Part shown: positions 36,585 through 44,484 of the stretch, piece by piece
Layout of the letters: every line of letters starts with the position of its first letter
Numbering within the stretch: position 1 is the stretch's first letter
Assembly (NCBI RefSeq): GCF_900107535.1
Contig: NZ_FNRA01000006.1
Coordinates: 62,001 to 126,000, forward strand
Direction: 5' to 3'
Source of the DNA: Pedobacter hartonius
GTDB lineage: Bacteria > Bacteroidota > Bacteroidia > Sphingobacteriales > Sphingobacteriaceae
DNA: 64,000 nucleotides
Made by a program: the position numbers and the translations under genes
The notes under the pieces: generated by a model
Databases searched by the model: none
Told to the model about the DNA's origin: nothing
The model's input: only the letters and a program-made list of their open reading frames with translations

Positions 36585-37439
36585 ATGAACATTCAGGAAG
36601 AAACAAACTTCAGCCGCATTGCATCAGCAATTGATTATATCAACAGTAATTTTAAAAGGCAGCCTGGTTTGGAGGAGGTAGCAGAACAGGTTAACCTCAG
36701 TCCTTTCCACTTTCAGCGCCTGTTTACAGAATGGGCCGGTGTGAGTCCGAAGAAATTCCTGCAGTACCTCACGCTGGCGTATGCAAAAAAAATGCTGAAG
36801 GAACACCAGGCAACGTTATTTGAAACTGCTTTTGAAACCGGGCTCTCCGGTACCGGGAGATTGCACGATCTTTTTATCAATATTGAAGGCATGACACCCG
36901 GAGAATATAAAAACGGAGGGGCAGACCTGGCCATCAGCTATAGTTTTACGGATACTCCTTTTGGAAAAATCCTGGTAGCTTCTACGACAAAAGGGATCTG
37001 TTATATCGCCTTCGCGGAAGAGGAAGAACTTGCGCTGCCCTTACTAAAGTCGAAGTTCCCTAATGCAGGCTATCAGCAGCGGGCTGACGATGCACAGCAG
37101 AATGTGCTGGATATTTTTACGCAGAACTGGTCGCAGCTGCCTCAGGTTAAACTGCATTTAAAGGGCACGGCTTTCCAGTTAAAGGTGTGGGAGACGCTGC
37201 TGAGGATCCCGGCCGGACGGCTCAGCACGTATGGCGCTATTGCTGCAAACATAGGTCTTTCTTCGGCGTCAAGGGCGGTAGGATCGGCAGTTGGGGCAAA
37301 CCCGGTGGCATTTTTGATTCCCTGTCACCGCATTATACAATCTACCGGCGTATTTGGCCAGTACCACTGGGGAAGTACCCGTAAGCAGGCCATGATCGGC
37401 TGGGAGGCCGCTCAGGCAGAAAATAAAGAAATTGTATAA
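36585..37439 (+). CDS. Ada-like protein: AraC-type HTH plus O6-methylguanine methyltransferase
   Basis: 284 residues. Residues ~10-108 are an AraC-type double HTH (LEEVAEQVNLSPFHFQRLFTEWAG..., GMTPGEYKNGG). Residues ~120-280 are an alkyltransferase with the acceptor Cys247 in IPCHRIIQ and GRLSTYGAIA. It accepts methyl groups from O6-methylguanine suicidally. The N-terminal zinc/phosphotriester domain of E. coli Ada is missing, so the usual methylation switch (Cys38) is absent and any inducer role must work differently. alkB begins 3 bp downstream. Confidence 0.92.
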   Translation: MNIQEETNFSRIASAIDYINSNFKRQPGLEEVAEQVNLSPFHFQRLFTEWAGVSPKKFLQYLTLAYAKKMLKEHQATLFETAFETGLSGTGRLHDLFINIEGMTPGEYKNGGADLAISYSFTDTPFGKILVASTTKGICYIAFAEEEELALPLLKSKFPNAGYQQRADDAQQNVLDIFTQNWSQLPQVKLHLKGTAFQLKVWETLLRIPAGRLSTYGAIAANIGLSSASRAVGSAVGANPVAFLIPCHRIIQSTGVFGQYHWGSTRKQAMIGWEAAQAENKEIV

Positions 37440-37442
37440 AAA

Positions 37443-38042
37443 ATGGACTTATTTAACAATGGAGAACCCGCAAACCTGCTACCCTATGACGGAGAGGTTT
37501 ATTATTATGGAAAAGTACTTCCGGCAGATGATGCGCATGATTATTTAATAAAATTGCTGGATCAGATTGCCTGGAAGAATGATGAGGCCGTGATTTTTGG
37601 CCGGCACATCATTACAAAAAGAAAGGTGGCCTGGTATGGTGATGTGGAGTTCTCCTATACCTATTCCAATATCACAAAGCAGGCCCTGGCATGGACACCG
37701 GAGCTGCTCGCCCTCAAACAGCTGACAGAACAAAGAACCGGTACAAAGTTCAATTCCTGTTTACTCAATTTATACCACGACGGCAGCGAAGGAATGGCAT
37801 GGCATAGCGATGATGAGAAATCATTGGGCAAGAACACCGGCATTGCGTCTTTAAGCTTTGGCGCAGAGCGGAAGTTCGCTTTTAAACACAGGGTTAGCAA
37901 GCAGGCTGTTTCACTGCTGCTGGAAAGCGGCAGTTTGCTGCTGATGAAGGGCGCTACGCAAAGCAACTGGCTGCATGGCCTGCCGAAAACGACGAAAGTT
38001 ACACAGCCAAGAATCAACCTGACGTTCCGGACTATGATTTAA
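37443..38042 (+). CDS. alkB: AlkB-like 2-oxoglutarate/Fe(II) DNA dealkylase
   Basis: 199 residues, of the eukaryote-like ALKBH2/3 branch. Iron ligands are H121 and D123 (MAWHSDDE) and H178 (NWLHGL); R190 and R196 in the PRINLTFR motif bind 2-oxoglutarate. It oxidatively removes methyl groups from 1-methyladenine and 3-methylcytosine. Its position 3 bp after the Ada-like gene makes an alkylation-repair operon covering both suicidal and oxidative repair. Confidence 0.94.
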   Translation: MDLFNNGEPANLLPYDGEVYYYGKVLPADDAHDYLIKLLDQIAWKNDEAVIFGRHIITKRKVAWYGDVEFSYTYSNITKQALAWTPELLALKQLTEQRTGTKFNSCLLNLYHDGSEGMAWHSDDEKSLGKNTGIASLSFGAERKFAFKHRVSKQAVSLLLESGSLLLMKGATQSNWLHGLPKTTKVTQPRINLTFRTMI

Positions 38043-38099
38043 ACCACACAAACTCAGTCGATCATTGTTATCTTTACAGTACATTACCCGATATTGCAA

Positions 38100-40703
38100 A
38101 TGATAGATGTTTCCCAAAAGAGTTTTCTAGGCGATGCCAAAGGCAAGATCATTATTGGATTTGTGCTTGCTTTCTTTGCTCTTTTTCTTGCCTGGGGAGT
38201 AAGCAAGATCGCGTTCAATGAGATGTTGGATACGGTGGATACGATCTCGACACCAAACGTCAAATTACGTCTGGTGAACCAGGTTTCAAGGAAAGTTGCA
38301 GGCCTGGACCAGCAACAGAGGTCCTCGGCCTTTAGTTCTCCCGGAAAGTACAGCCGTTTTTTTAAGGATTCGAGACAGCTCAGGCTGCTGCTGGATTCTC
38401 TTGGAGGGATGTACCGCACAGACCCTAAACAGCTGAGCAGAATCAAGTCGATAGAAAAGCTGCTGGTGGCGAGGGACAAACAATTTGTCAATTACCTGAA
38501 AGTACGTGAAGGATTGGTAAACAATGAATCGTTCAATCAGGAAGTCCAAAAGCTGAATGAACTGGTGAACCGACCTCCGCAACAGCAGGACAGCACTATC
38601 GTTACCACAGAGAAAAAGACCTCAACCGTTACTATTTTGCCTGTGGATGAAGCAAAACGTAAGGGGTTTTTCAACAGGCTGTTCGGGAAGAAAGGTGAAG
38701 AGCTGCAACCAAACAAGTCCTATCAGGTAACCAATGAAGAGAATATCAAAAGAGATACGATCTCCCTATCCGGAGAAACGATCATCGCAAAGGGCCTTGA
38801 GAAATCGCTCCGCACCATTGCCAACGAACAGCGGCTGAAAAGTGAACGTTTTTTAGACAGAGAGGCCGTGCTGGCCAATGCCAATGAGGCCTTAACCCGT
38901 CAGATGCTGGATATTTTAAGGAAAGTAGAAGCTGAAGCGGTTGCACAGATCGAACAAAATGGTATAGAAGCAAAAGCGGTGGTGAATACCGGTATCGCCA
39001 GGATCAGCTGGATCATGATCGGGTTTTTTCTGTTAACAGTTATTCTGCTCTATCTGATTCTCACAGATATCACCAAAAGCAACGTGTATAGAAAAGAGCT
39101 GGAGGCTGCGAGGGACGAAGCTGAATATCACGGAATGGCCAAACAGCGGTTTCTTTCCAATATGAGCCATGAGATCAGAACGCCTCTCCAGTCCATTATT
39201 GGTTATGCCGAGATCATCAGGAACCAGGAGCATCCTCAATTGAAGGATATTGAAGCGATCTATCATTCTTCAGAACACCTGCTGCAGATCGTAAACGAGA
39301 TACTGGATTACAACAGGATCATTTCCGGGAAATTCACTTTTCAGCGCAAGGCATTTAATGTCAGGGAACTTTTAGATGAAGTAGTGTCTGTAATGAAACC
39401 GCAGGCGGAGCAGAAAAAACTGACCATGCGCACTGCAATAGAACTGCATGGGATTGAATTTATTGAAGGTGATGCCTTCAGGTTGAAACAGATCCTCTAC
39501 AACCTGCTCAGTAATGCTGTTAAGTTTACCCAGAAAGGCGAGGTAGTTTTAACCGTTTATTACAAACGCCAGCTCGGAAACCTGCATTTCACATTCATGG
39601 TCAAAGATACGGGGATAGGCTTTACCGAAGAAGAAAGCAACAGGATCTTTAACGAATTTGAGCAGATTGATTCTGCAGATAAAGAAGTGATTAACAAGGC
39701 TGGTGCCGGACTGGGATTAACGATCATTAAATCTCTGGTAGAAAACCAGGACGGCCGTATCTATGTAAAAAGTAAAGCTGGTTCAGGAAGTACATTTACG
39801 GTTTACCTTACCTTTAAGGTGGCTGATGCGGTGCAGGTGGAGAAAGCATTGCCTGTACCTGCCAGAATGCTCAATACCAGCGACACTATATGGGTTGTTG
39901 ATGATGATCAGCTGATACTTGACCTCTGTGAGATCATTTTCAATAAAAAACAGATCCCTCATGTATGTTTCAATTCCCCGGCAGCAGTACTTGCAGCAGA
40001 ATGGGATCCAGCAGTAAAGTATATGTTAATGGATATGCGGATGCCTGAGATCTCGGGGACTGAGCTGTGTCATTTGATGAGAGAGCGGATCCCGGCTGAT
40101 GTAAAGATCTATGCCATGACAGCACAAGTGCTTCCTGAAGAACTTGAAGCAGTGCTCGGACAGGGATTTGACGGGCTGATTATGAAACCTTTCAGGGAAA
40201 ACGATCTGCTGGCTGTTTTCGGGAGTGATGAAGTACAGCAACAGACGGCTGCAGAAGATGCCGCAATTGCTGAATCAGAGACAGCCCGGGAAGAGGAGGG
40301 TATGGTAACCGTACCCGGCCTGGATGCCACTGCTGAAGTAACTGAGGATGATGGTCCCTCAGAGATCGTGCTGGATACGTCAATGGTTGAAAAAATGACT
40401 TTCGGGGACCAGGAATTGCTGGTCAGCATCCTGCACCGCTTCAGGGATGATTGTGAAAACGATATGGAGGAACTGAAACAGGGTATTCTGGCAGATGATT
40501 TGGCTTTGTCAAGACTGATCATGCACAGGATTGCAGGCAGAACCGCCCAGATGGGATCGGCTAAACTTGCCGGGGAATTCAGGATGATGGAAATTGAACT
40601 TTCCGAAGCGTCTGAGATCGCTGCCGCCCACCGGGAAAAACTAAAAAGCTGCATCGGCAAACTTCGTCTGCTGATGCAGCTGGTAGATTTGAAGATCGGA
40701 TGA
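38100..40703 (+). CDS. hybrid sensor histidine kinase with receiver and HPt domains
   Basis: 867 residues from the ATG at 38100. Two membrane helices (about 16-34 and 298-320) enclose a ~260-residue extracytoplasmic, charged, helical sensor region. The cytoplasmic part has HisKA (H357 in SNMSHEIRTPL), HATPase (NLLSNAVKFT, GAGLGLTI), a receiver (WVVDDDQ, phospho-acceptor D645 in LMDMRMP) and a C-terminal HPt domain (H809 in IMHRIAGRTAQMG). The chain is thus set up for a His-Asp-His relay. The gene ends 1 bp from the end of the convergent sigma-54 response regulator, the obvious phosphoryl acceptor. The ligand is unknown. Confidence 0.93.
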   Translation: MIDVSQKSFLGDAKGKIIIGFVLAFFALFLAWGVSKIAFNEMLDTVDTISTPNVKLRLVNQVSRKVAGLDQQQRSSAFSSPGKYSRFFKDSRQLRLLLDSLGGMYRTDPKQLSRIKSIEKLLVARDKQFVNYLKVREGLVNNESFNQEVQKLNELVNRPPQQQDSTIVTTEKKTSTVTILPVDEAKRKGFFNRLFGKKGEELQPNKSYQVTNEENIKRDTISLSGETIIAKGLEKSLRTIANEQRLKSERFLDREAVLANANEALTRQMLDILRKVEAEAVAQIEQNGIEAKAVVNTGIARISWIMIGFFLLTVILLYLILTDITKSNVYRKELEAARDEAEYHGMAKQRFLSNMSHEIRTPLQSIIGYAEIIRNQEHPQLKDIEAIYHSSEHLLQIVNEILDYNRIISGKFTFQRKAFNVRELLDEVVSVMKPQAEQKKLTMRTAIELHGIEFIEGDAFRLKQILYNLLSNAVKFTQKGEVVLTVYYKRQLGNLHFTFMVKDTGIGFTEEESNRIFNEFEQIDSADKEVINKAGAGLGLTIIKSLVENQDGRIYVKSKAGSGSTFTVYLTFKVADAVQVEKALPVPARMLNTSDTIWVVDDDQLILDLCEIIFNKKQIPHVCFNSPAAVLAAEWDPAVKYMLMDMRMPEISGTELCHLMRERIPADVKIYAMTAQVLPEELEAVLGQGFDGLIMKPFRENDLLAVFGSDEVQQQTAAEDAAIAESETAREEEGMVTVPGLDATAEVTEDDGPSEIVLDTSMVEKMTFGDQELLVSILHRFRDDCENDMEELKQGILADDLALSRLIMHRIAGRTAQMGSAKLAGEFRMMEIELSEASEIAAAHREKLKSCIGKLRLLMQLVDLKIG

Positions 40704-40704
40704 T

Positions 40705-42033
40705 CTATTCGATTTCATAACGCTCCATTTTGGAATAGAGCGTTTTCCTGTCGATGTTCAGCAGTTTGGCTGCCTTCGACTTGTTATATTTTACTTTGAT
40801 CAGGGTTTCAATGATCAGTGTTTTTTCATTGCTCTCATTGATCGCCTTCAGGTCAGATCCGATTGGTTTCGGTGTGTGTTTAATAGAGAGGATCATCTCA
40901 TCCGGAAGTGATTCCAGGCCTGCAGTATCCGTTGGGGTAAGCAAGACCATTCTTTTGATCACATTTTTAAGTTCGCGCAGGTTACCGGGCCAGTCATAGT
41001 TCAGCAGCAGGTCTTTTACGGGGAGAGAGAGTTTATGAACATTTCTGTCCAGCTCTGCATTCGAAAGCTTAATGAAATGATCTATAAAGAGCTCCAGGTC
41101 TTTTCCACGGTCGCGCAGGGCGGGAAGCAGGATCTTAAATTCGTTCAGCCGGTGATAAAGGTCCTCACGAAATTCGCCGTTTTGTATGCTGTTTAACAGG
41201 TCGTCATTGGTTGCGGTAATAATGCGGACATTAACAGCGATTTTTTTGGTACTTCCGACAGGTTGTATTACCCGCTCCTGTAAAGCCCTCAATAGTTTTA
41301 CCTGTACTTCATAACTCAGGTTCCCTACTTCATCCAGGAAAAGGGTACCGCCTTCTGCAGTCTCGAACTGACCTTTTTTATCATTTACGGCTCCTGTAAA
41401 AGCGCCTTTCACATGACCAAAAAGTTCACTGGCAGCAAGATCTTTGGAAAGTGCGCCGCAATCAATCGCTATAAAGGGTTTGGCACTGCGTTTACTTTGC
41501 GCATGCAGCGTCCTGGCTGCATATTCTTTGCCTGTACCACTTTCACCCTGAATAATGACCGACATATCTGTGGGCGCTACCAGGTCTATATGGGCATACA
41601 GTTTGTCTGCTGTTGAGCTTTTGCCTTTTATAAAATCAGCATGTTTAACGGATTCCTCTTTGCCGCTCTCTGTTTTTTTCTCCAGGGCACCGCCAATGAT
41701 CATCAGCAGCTCATCAGGGTTAACAGGTTTCGTAATGTAGTCAATAGCGCCAAGCTGAATTGATTTAACGGCAGTGCGTACGTCATTAAAACTGGTCATG
41801 ATCACTACAGGATAGTTGAATCCTTTTTCGCGCACGTGGGAAAGTACTTCCAGACCAGTGCCATCGGGCAGGCGGTAGTCTACCAGTAACAGGTCAAAGG
41901 TATTCTGTGCTAATATTTTATAGGAATTTCTGACGTCATGAACAATAAATGGCTGATGGCCATGCTTCTTAAGAAAGCCCTCTAACAGCTGTGAGAAAGT
42001 TAGATCATCTTCAATAATAAGTATTTTCGCCAT
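40705..42033 (-). CDS. sigma-54-dependent response regulator (NtrC family)
   Basis: 442 residues from the ATG complementary to 42031-42033 (MAKILIIEDD). Receiver domain with phospho-acceptor D52 in LLVDYRLPDG. AAA+ domain with Walker A GESGTGKE, the sigma-54 contact loop GAFTGA and GTLFLDEVGN. C-terminal Fis-type HTH (SKAAKLLNIDRKTLYSKM). It should activate sigma-54 promoters when phosphorylated. It stands tail to tail with the HPt-bearing kinase at 38100-40703, its likely partner. Confidence 0.94.
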   Translation of the reverse strand: MAKILIIEDDLTFSQLLEGFLKKHGHQPFIVHDVRNSYKILAQNTFDLLLVDYRLPDGTGLEVLSHVREKGFNYPVVIMTSFNDVRTAVKSIQLGAIDYITKPVNPDELLMIIGGALEKKTESGKEESVKHADFIKGKSSTADKLYAHIDLVAPTDMSVIIQGESGTGKEYAARTLHAQSKRSAKPFIAIDCGALSKDLAASELFGHVKGAFTGAVNDKKGQFETAEGGTLFLDEVGNLSYEVQVKLLRALQERVIQPVGSTKKIAVNVRIITATNDDLLNSIQNGEFREDLYHRLNEFKILLPALRDRGKDLELFIDHFIKLSNAELDRNVHKLSLPVKDLLLNYDWPGNLRELKNVIKRMVLLTPTDTAGLESLPDEMILSIKHTPKPIGSDLKAINESNEKTLIIETLIKVKYNKSKAAKLLNIDRKTLYSKMERYEIE

Positions 42034-42118
42034 AGTATCCGATTTGATATAATTGCAAAAATACAAAAGCCGCATGACTTCCCGCTTTTATATCGTCATA
42101 TTTGTGTATGTAGTTCTA

Positions 42119-42436
42119 TTATTGCATCACAGCACCTTCTTTGCTTAGTTGTAAATAGGCTACTTCAGTTCCTTTTTTAACATCGATCTGGTAGAAGGTT
42201 GATTTATCTGCCTTCGTAATTAAAAAAGCTGCTGTCGGTACCCATGCTTTATAGGCATCAGCTTTTAAAGTAGTTTTTACCGGGTCTGGCAATTCTTCGA
42301 GTTTAACAGGGACTTTAGCAGAACTATCCTGTTCCAGGTTTGATGTAACCGCAATCGGCGTTTTGATTTCGTTTGCTTTAACTGTGGATACTCCTGCGAA
42401 TGCTAAAATGGCGGCTGATAAAATGAAGTTTTTCAT
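42119..42436 (-). CDS. exported PepSY-like protein
   Basis: 105 residues from the ATG complementary to 42434-42436, which opens a signal peptide (MKNFILSAAILAFAGVSTVKA). An upstream in-frame ATG would bury it. The mature part (VKLEELPDPVKTTLKADAY..., YQIDVKKGTEVAYLQLSKEG) resembles the small periplasmic PepSY-like/BLIP-like domains common in Bacteroidetes, often next to two-component systems. It lies 86 bp upstream of the sigma-54 response regulator on the same strand. Function unknown. Confidence 0.75.
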   Translation of the reverse strand: MKNFILSAAILAFAGVSTVKANEIKTPIAVTSNLEQDSSAKVPVKLEELPDPVKTTLKADAYKAWVPTAAFLITKADKSTFYQIDVKKGTEVAYLQLSKEGAVMQ

Positions 42437-42629
42437 ACGGTGTTCGTTTATTTTAATATGGTTGTTATTTCTGCAATCAGAGGTTTCAAAATGGTGCCAG
42501 TATGCCAAAAGTGATCATTTATCTTTAATTCAATGTTTTATGTTTGCCGGGCTGGAAATTAGTGCTGACTTTCTCTACAGTGTGTCCTAAATCGAAGCAA
42601 AATTCTGTTAGAACAAAACAAACAGATAA

Positions 42630-42681
42630 GCGTTATATGATTATCTATAAAATGAGCGTTATATGATTATCTATAAAATGA
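42630..42681. repeat. two exact tandem copies of a 26-bp sequence
   Basis: GCGTTATATGATTATCTATA plus AAATGA occurs at 42630-42655 and again without gap at 42656-42681, ending 6 bp before the ATG of the small gene at 42688. Each copy contains ATATGATTAT and could be a duplicated operator or a recent slippage event. Confidence 0.9.
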
Positions 42682-42687
42682 AATACT

Positions 42688-42936
42688 ATGACCTATAAAG
42701 AACTCCTTTATGACCTGGCGGACAGAACAGCCGAAACTTACAATTCATATTTAGAATCAAAAATCTCGTCAGTGGTTGATCCTGATAAATATTCACCGGA
42801 GAGAACAGAACAGCACAGGGCTGAGTATGACCGGCTGGAGAAAAAATTAATAGCACTGCTGGCAACAGTAAAAAATGAAGATTCTGCAGATACCGAAGCG
42901 GCGGACAATTTCTACGAAGAATTCCTAAAAGAATAA
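42688..42936 (+). CDS. small acidic protein of unknown function
   Basis: 82 residues, highly charged and probably helical (MTYKELLYDLADRTAETYNS..., AEYDRLEKKLIALLATVKNE), ending EEFLKE. No signal peptide or known motif. It follows the tandem 26-bp repeat and precedes the rrf2 gene by 89 bp. It may be a small cytoplasmic binding protein; nothing firmer can be said. Confidence 0.6.
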   Translation: MTYKELLYDLADRTAETYNSYLESKISSVVDPDKYSPERTEQHRAEYDRLEKKLIALLATVKNEDSADTEAADNFYEEFLKE

Positions 42937-43009
42937 TCGTATAAAGCCTCAGTTGCGCATTGTAAATCCGAATTAATCTCCAGCATTTATCATTACCTAA
43001 ATCTTTTCT

Positions 43010-43017
43010 TAGCTTTG
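43010..43017 (+). promoter_or_regulatory. -7 box of the rrf2 gene, nearly at the start codon
   Basis: TAGCTTTG, a perfect box, ends 8 bp before the ATG at 43026. Transcription should start only a few bases before the ATG, so the message may be leaderless. Confidence 0.5.
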
Positions 43018-43025
43018 TACTTAAT

Positions 43026-43463
43026 ATGTTGTCTAAGAAAACAAAATATGCCATTAAAGCACTGGTGGCTTTAGGCAAAAACGTAGAAAATCCTCCAATG
43101 CAGATCGTAAGATTGGCAGAGCAAGAGATGATACCCAGAAAGTTCCTGGAACAGATATTACTGGATCTGCGTAATGCAGGTTATCTGTACAGTAAAAAGG
43201 GTGCAGGCGGAGGATATAGCCTCAACAAGAATGCTGCTGATATCTACCTTGCAGATATTTTAAGGATAACTGATGGCCCGATTGCGATGGTTCCCTGTGC
43301 AAGTTTAAAATTCTACCGTAAATGTGATGAATGTCATGACGAAAAAACCTGCGGCATCAGAAAAACATTTATTGACGTTAGGGACGCAACATTGCAGGTG
43401 CTGTCAAGAACCTCCGTGGCTGATGTGATTGCCCGCGAAAATACAGACGATCTGCTGTTGTAA
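43026..43463 (+). CDS. Rrf2-family transcription regulator
   Basis: 145 residues. N-terminal winged helix (MLSKKTKYAIKALVALG, RKFLEQILLDLRNAGYL, KGAGGGYSL), the classic Rrf2 start. Four cysteines follow (C91, C100, C103, C109 in PCASLKFYRKCDEC...CG), placed where IscR and NsrR bind an Fe-S cluster, so redox, nitric oxide or iron-sulfur sensing is plausible. The next gene on the same strand is uroporphyrinogen methyltransferase for siroheme, a cofactor of sulfite and nitrite reductases, which hints at control of sulfur or nitrogen assimilation. Confidence 0.9.
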   Translation: MLSKKTKYAIKALVALGKNVENPPMQIVRLAEQEMIPRKFLEQILLDLRNAGYLYSKKGAGGGYSLNKNAADIYLADILRITDGPIAMVPCASLKFYRKCDECHDEKTCGIRKTFIDVRDATLQVLSRTSVADVIARENTDDLLL

Positions 43464-43528
43464 AAGAGGGTGTGCAGGGCAAAAATAAATTTATCTTAAA
43501 ATAAAGACGACTTATTCAATAGACTTTG

Positions 43529-43536
43529 TATATTTG
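43529..43536 (+). promoter_or_regulatory. -7 box before the uroporphyrinogen methyltransferase gene
   Basis: TATATTTG, a perfect TAnnTTTG, 39 bp before the ATG at 43576. No clear -33 TTTG at the right distance; an activator might be needed. Confidence 0.4.
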
Positions 43537-43575
43537 TATTGTCAAACACATTATACAATCTATAAAATTTCGGTT

Positions 43576-44364
43576 ATGATTTTAAATAAAACAAAAAGCA
43601 GCATCCAGGAGCCACGTATCACGCTGGTTGGCGCTGGCCCCGGAGATCCTGATTTAATTAGTTTAAAAGGAGTGAAGGCACTAAACACAGCCGATGTGGT
43701 ATTGTATGATGCTTTAGTTAACGGTGCTTTGCTCAACCACGCACCTGAACACGCAATCAAGATTTTTGTAGGCCGTTCTGACGATGAGTCTTTCTCGCAG
43801 GATGCCGTAAATAAATTAATGATTGATTATGCACTGAATTATGGCCATGTGGTACGGCTAAAAAGCGGTGACCCCTTTGTTTTTGCAAGAGGATTTGAAG
43901 AAGTTGATTTTGCAGAATCCTATAGCATACAAACGGAAATCATACCGGGCATCTCCAGTGCTACAGGTGTACCGGGCTTACATAAAATACCAATGATCTA
44001 TGGCGACCTGAGTGAAAGCTTCTGGGTACTGTCAGGAACAAATTCCAAAGGTGAGTTATCGGCGGACCTTAGGGGTGCTGCAAAGTCAGACGCAACGGTA
44101 GTGGTACTGATGGGTATTGAACGGATCAAGGAAATTGCTGCAATTTTTAAGCAGGAAGGAAAAGACAGGCTGCCTGTCGCTGTGATTGAGAATGGATCGA
44201 GTAAAAACGAAAACATCATTGTAGGGGTCGTAGATACCATTGCAGAACTGATCGAAGATCATCAGATCTCATCGCCTGCATTACTGGTTTTTGGAAACGT
44301 TGTTTCCCTGCATCCCGCGTTTTCAAGGATCAGGGACTTTTACGCAATTCTTAATGAGGAATAA
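43576..44364 (+). CDS. cobA: uroporphyrinogen-III C-methyltransferase (SUMT)
   Basis: 262 residues from the ATG at 43576; a longer frame adds 14 residues without family resemblance. SAM-dependent tetrapyrrole methylase: GAGPGDPDLISLKG, RLKSGDPFVFARG and GISSATGVPG are all present. It methylates uroporphyrinogen III at C-2 and C-7 to precorrin-2, the branch to siroheme and to cobalamin. It stands alone here, without the siroheme oxidase/chelatase domain. Position after an Rrf2 regulator favours siroheme supply, but it could equally serve the cobalamin genes 10 kb away. Confidence 0.92.
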   Translation: MILNKTKSSIQEPRITLVGAGPGDPDLISLKGVKALNTADVVLYDALVNGALLNHAPEHAIKIFVGRSDDESFSQDAVNKLMIDYALNYGHVVRLKSGDPFVFARGFEEVDFAESYSIQTEIIPGISSATGVPGLHKIPMIYGDLSESFWVLSGTNSKGELSADLRGAAKSDATVVVLMGIERIKEIAAIFKQEGKDRLPVAVIENGSSKNENIIVGVVDTIAELIEDHQISSPALLVFGNVVSLHPAFSRIRDFYAILNEE

Positions 44365-44392
44365 ATCATTCTGTTTTAAAAATATTGATATC

Positions 44393-44420
44393 AAAAAGCC
44401 GGGAAATACCTGGCTTTTTT
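44393..44420 (+). terminator. terminator after the SUMT gene
   Basis: AAAAAGCCGGG (44393-44403) pairs with CCTGGCTTTTT (44409-44419) with one G-T pair across a 5-nt loop AAATA, running into T's. It lies 29 bp after the stop codon. Confidence 0.75.
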
Positions 44421-44445
44421 CAGTTAAAATTAAAGGTAAAACTGT

Positions 44446-44453
44446 TACCTTTG
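44446..44453 (+). promoter_or_regulatory. -7 box of the TPR histidine kinase gene
   Basis: TACCTTTG, a perfect TAnnTTTG, 31 bp before the ATG at 44485; no good -33 element. Confidence 0.4.
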
Positions 44454-44484
44454 AGAAATGCCGCTTCCCTGGTGAATATTTGAT

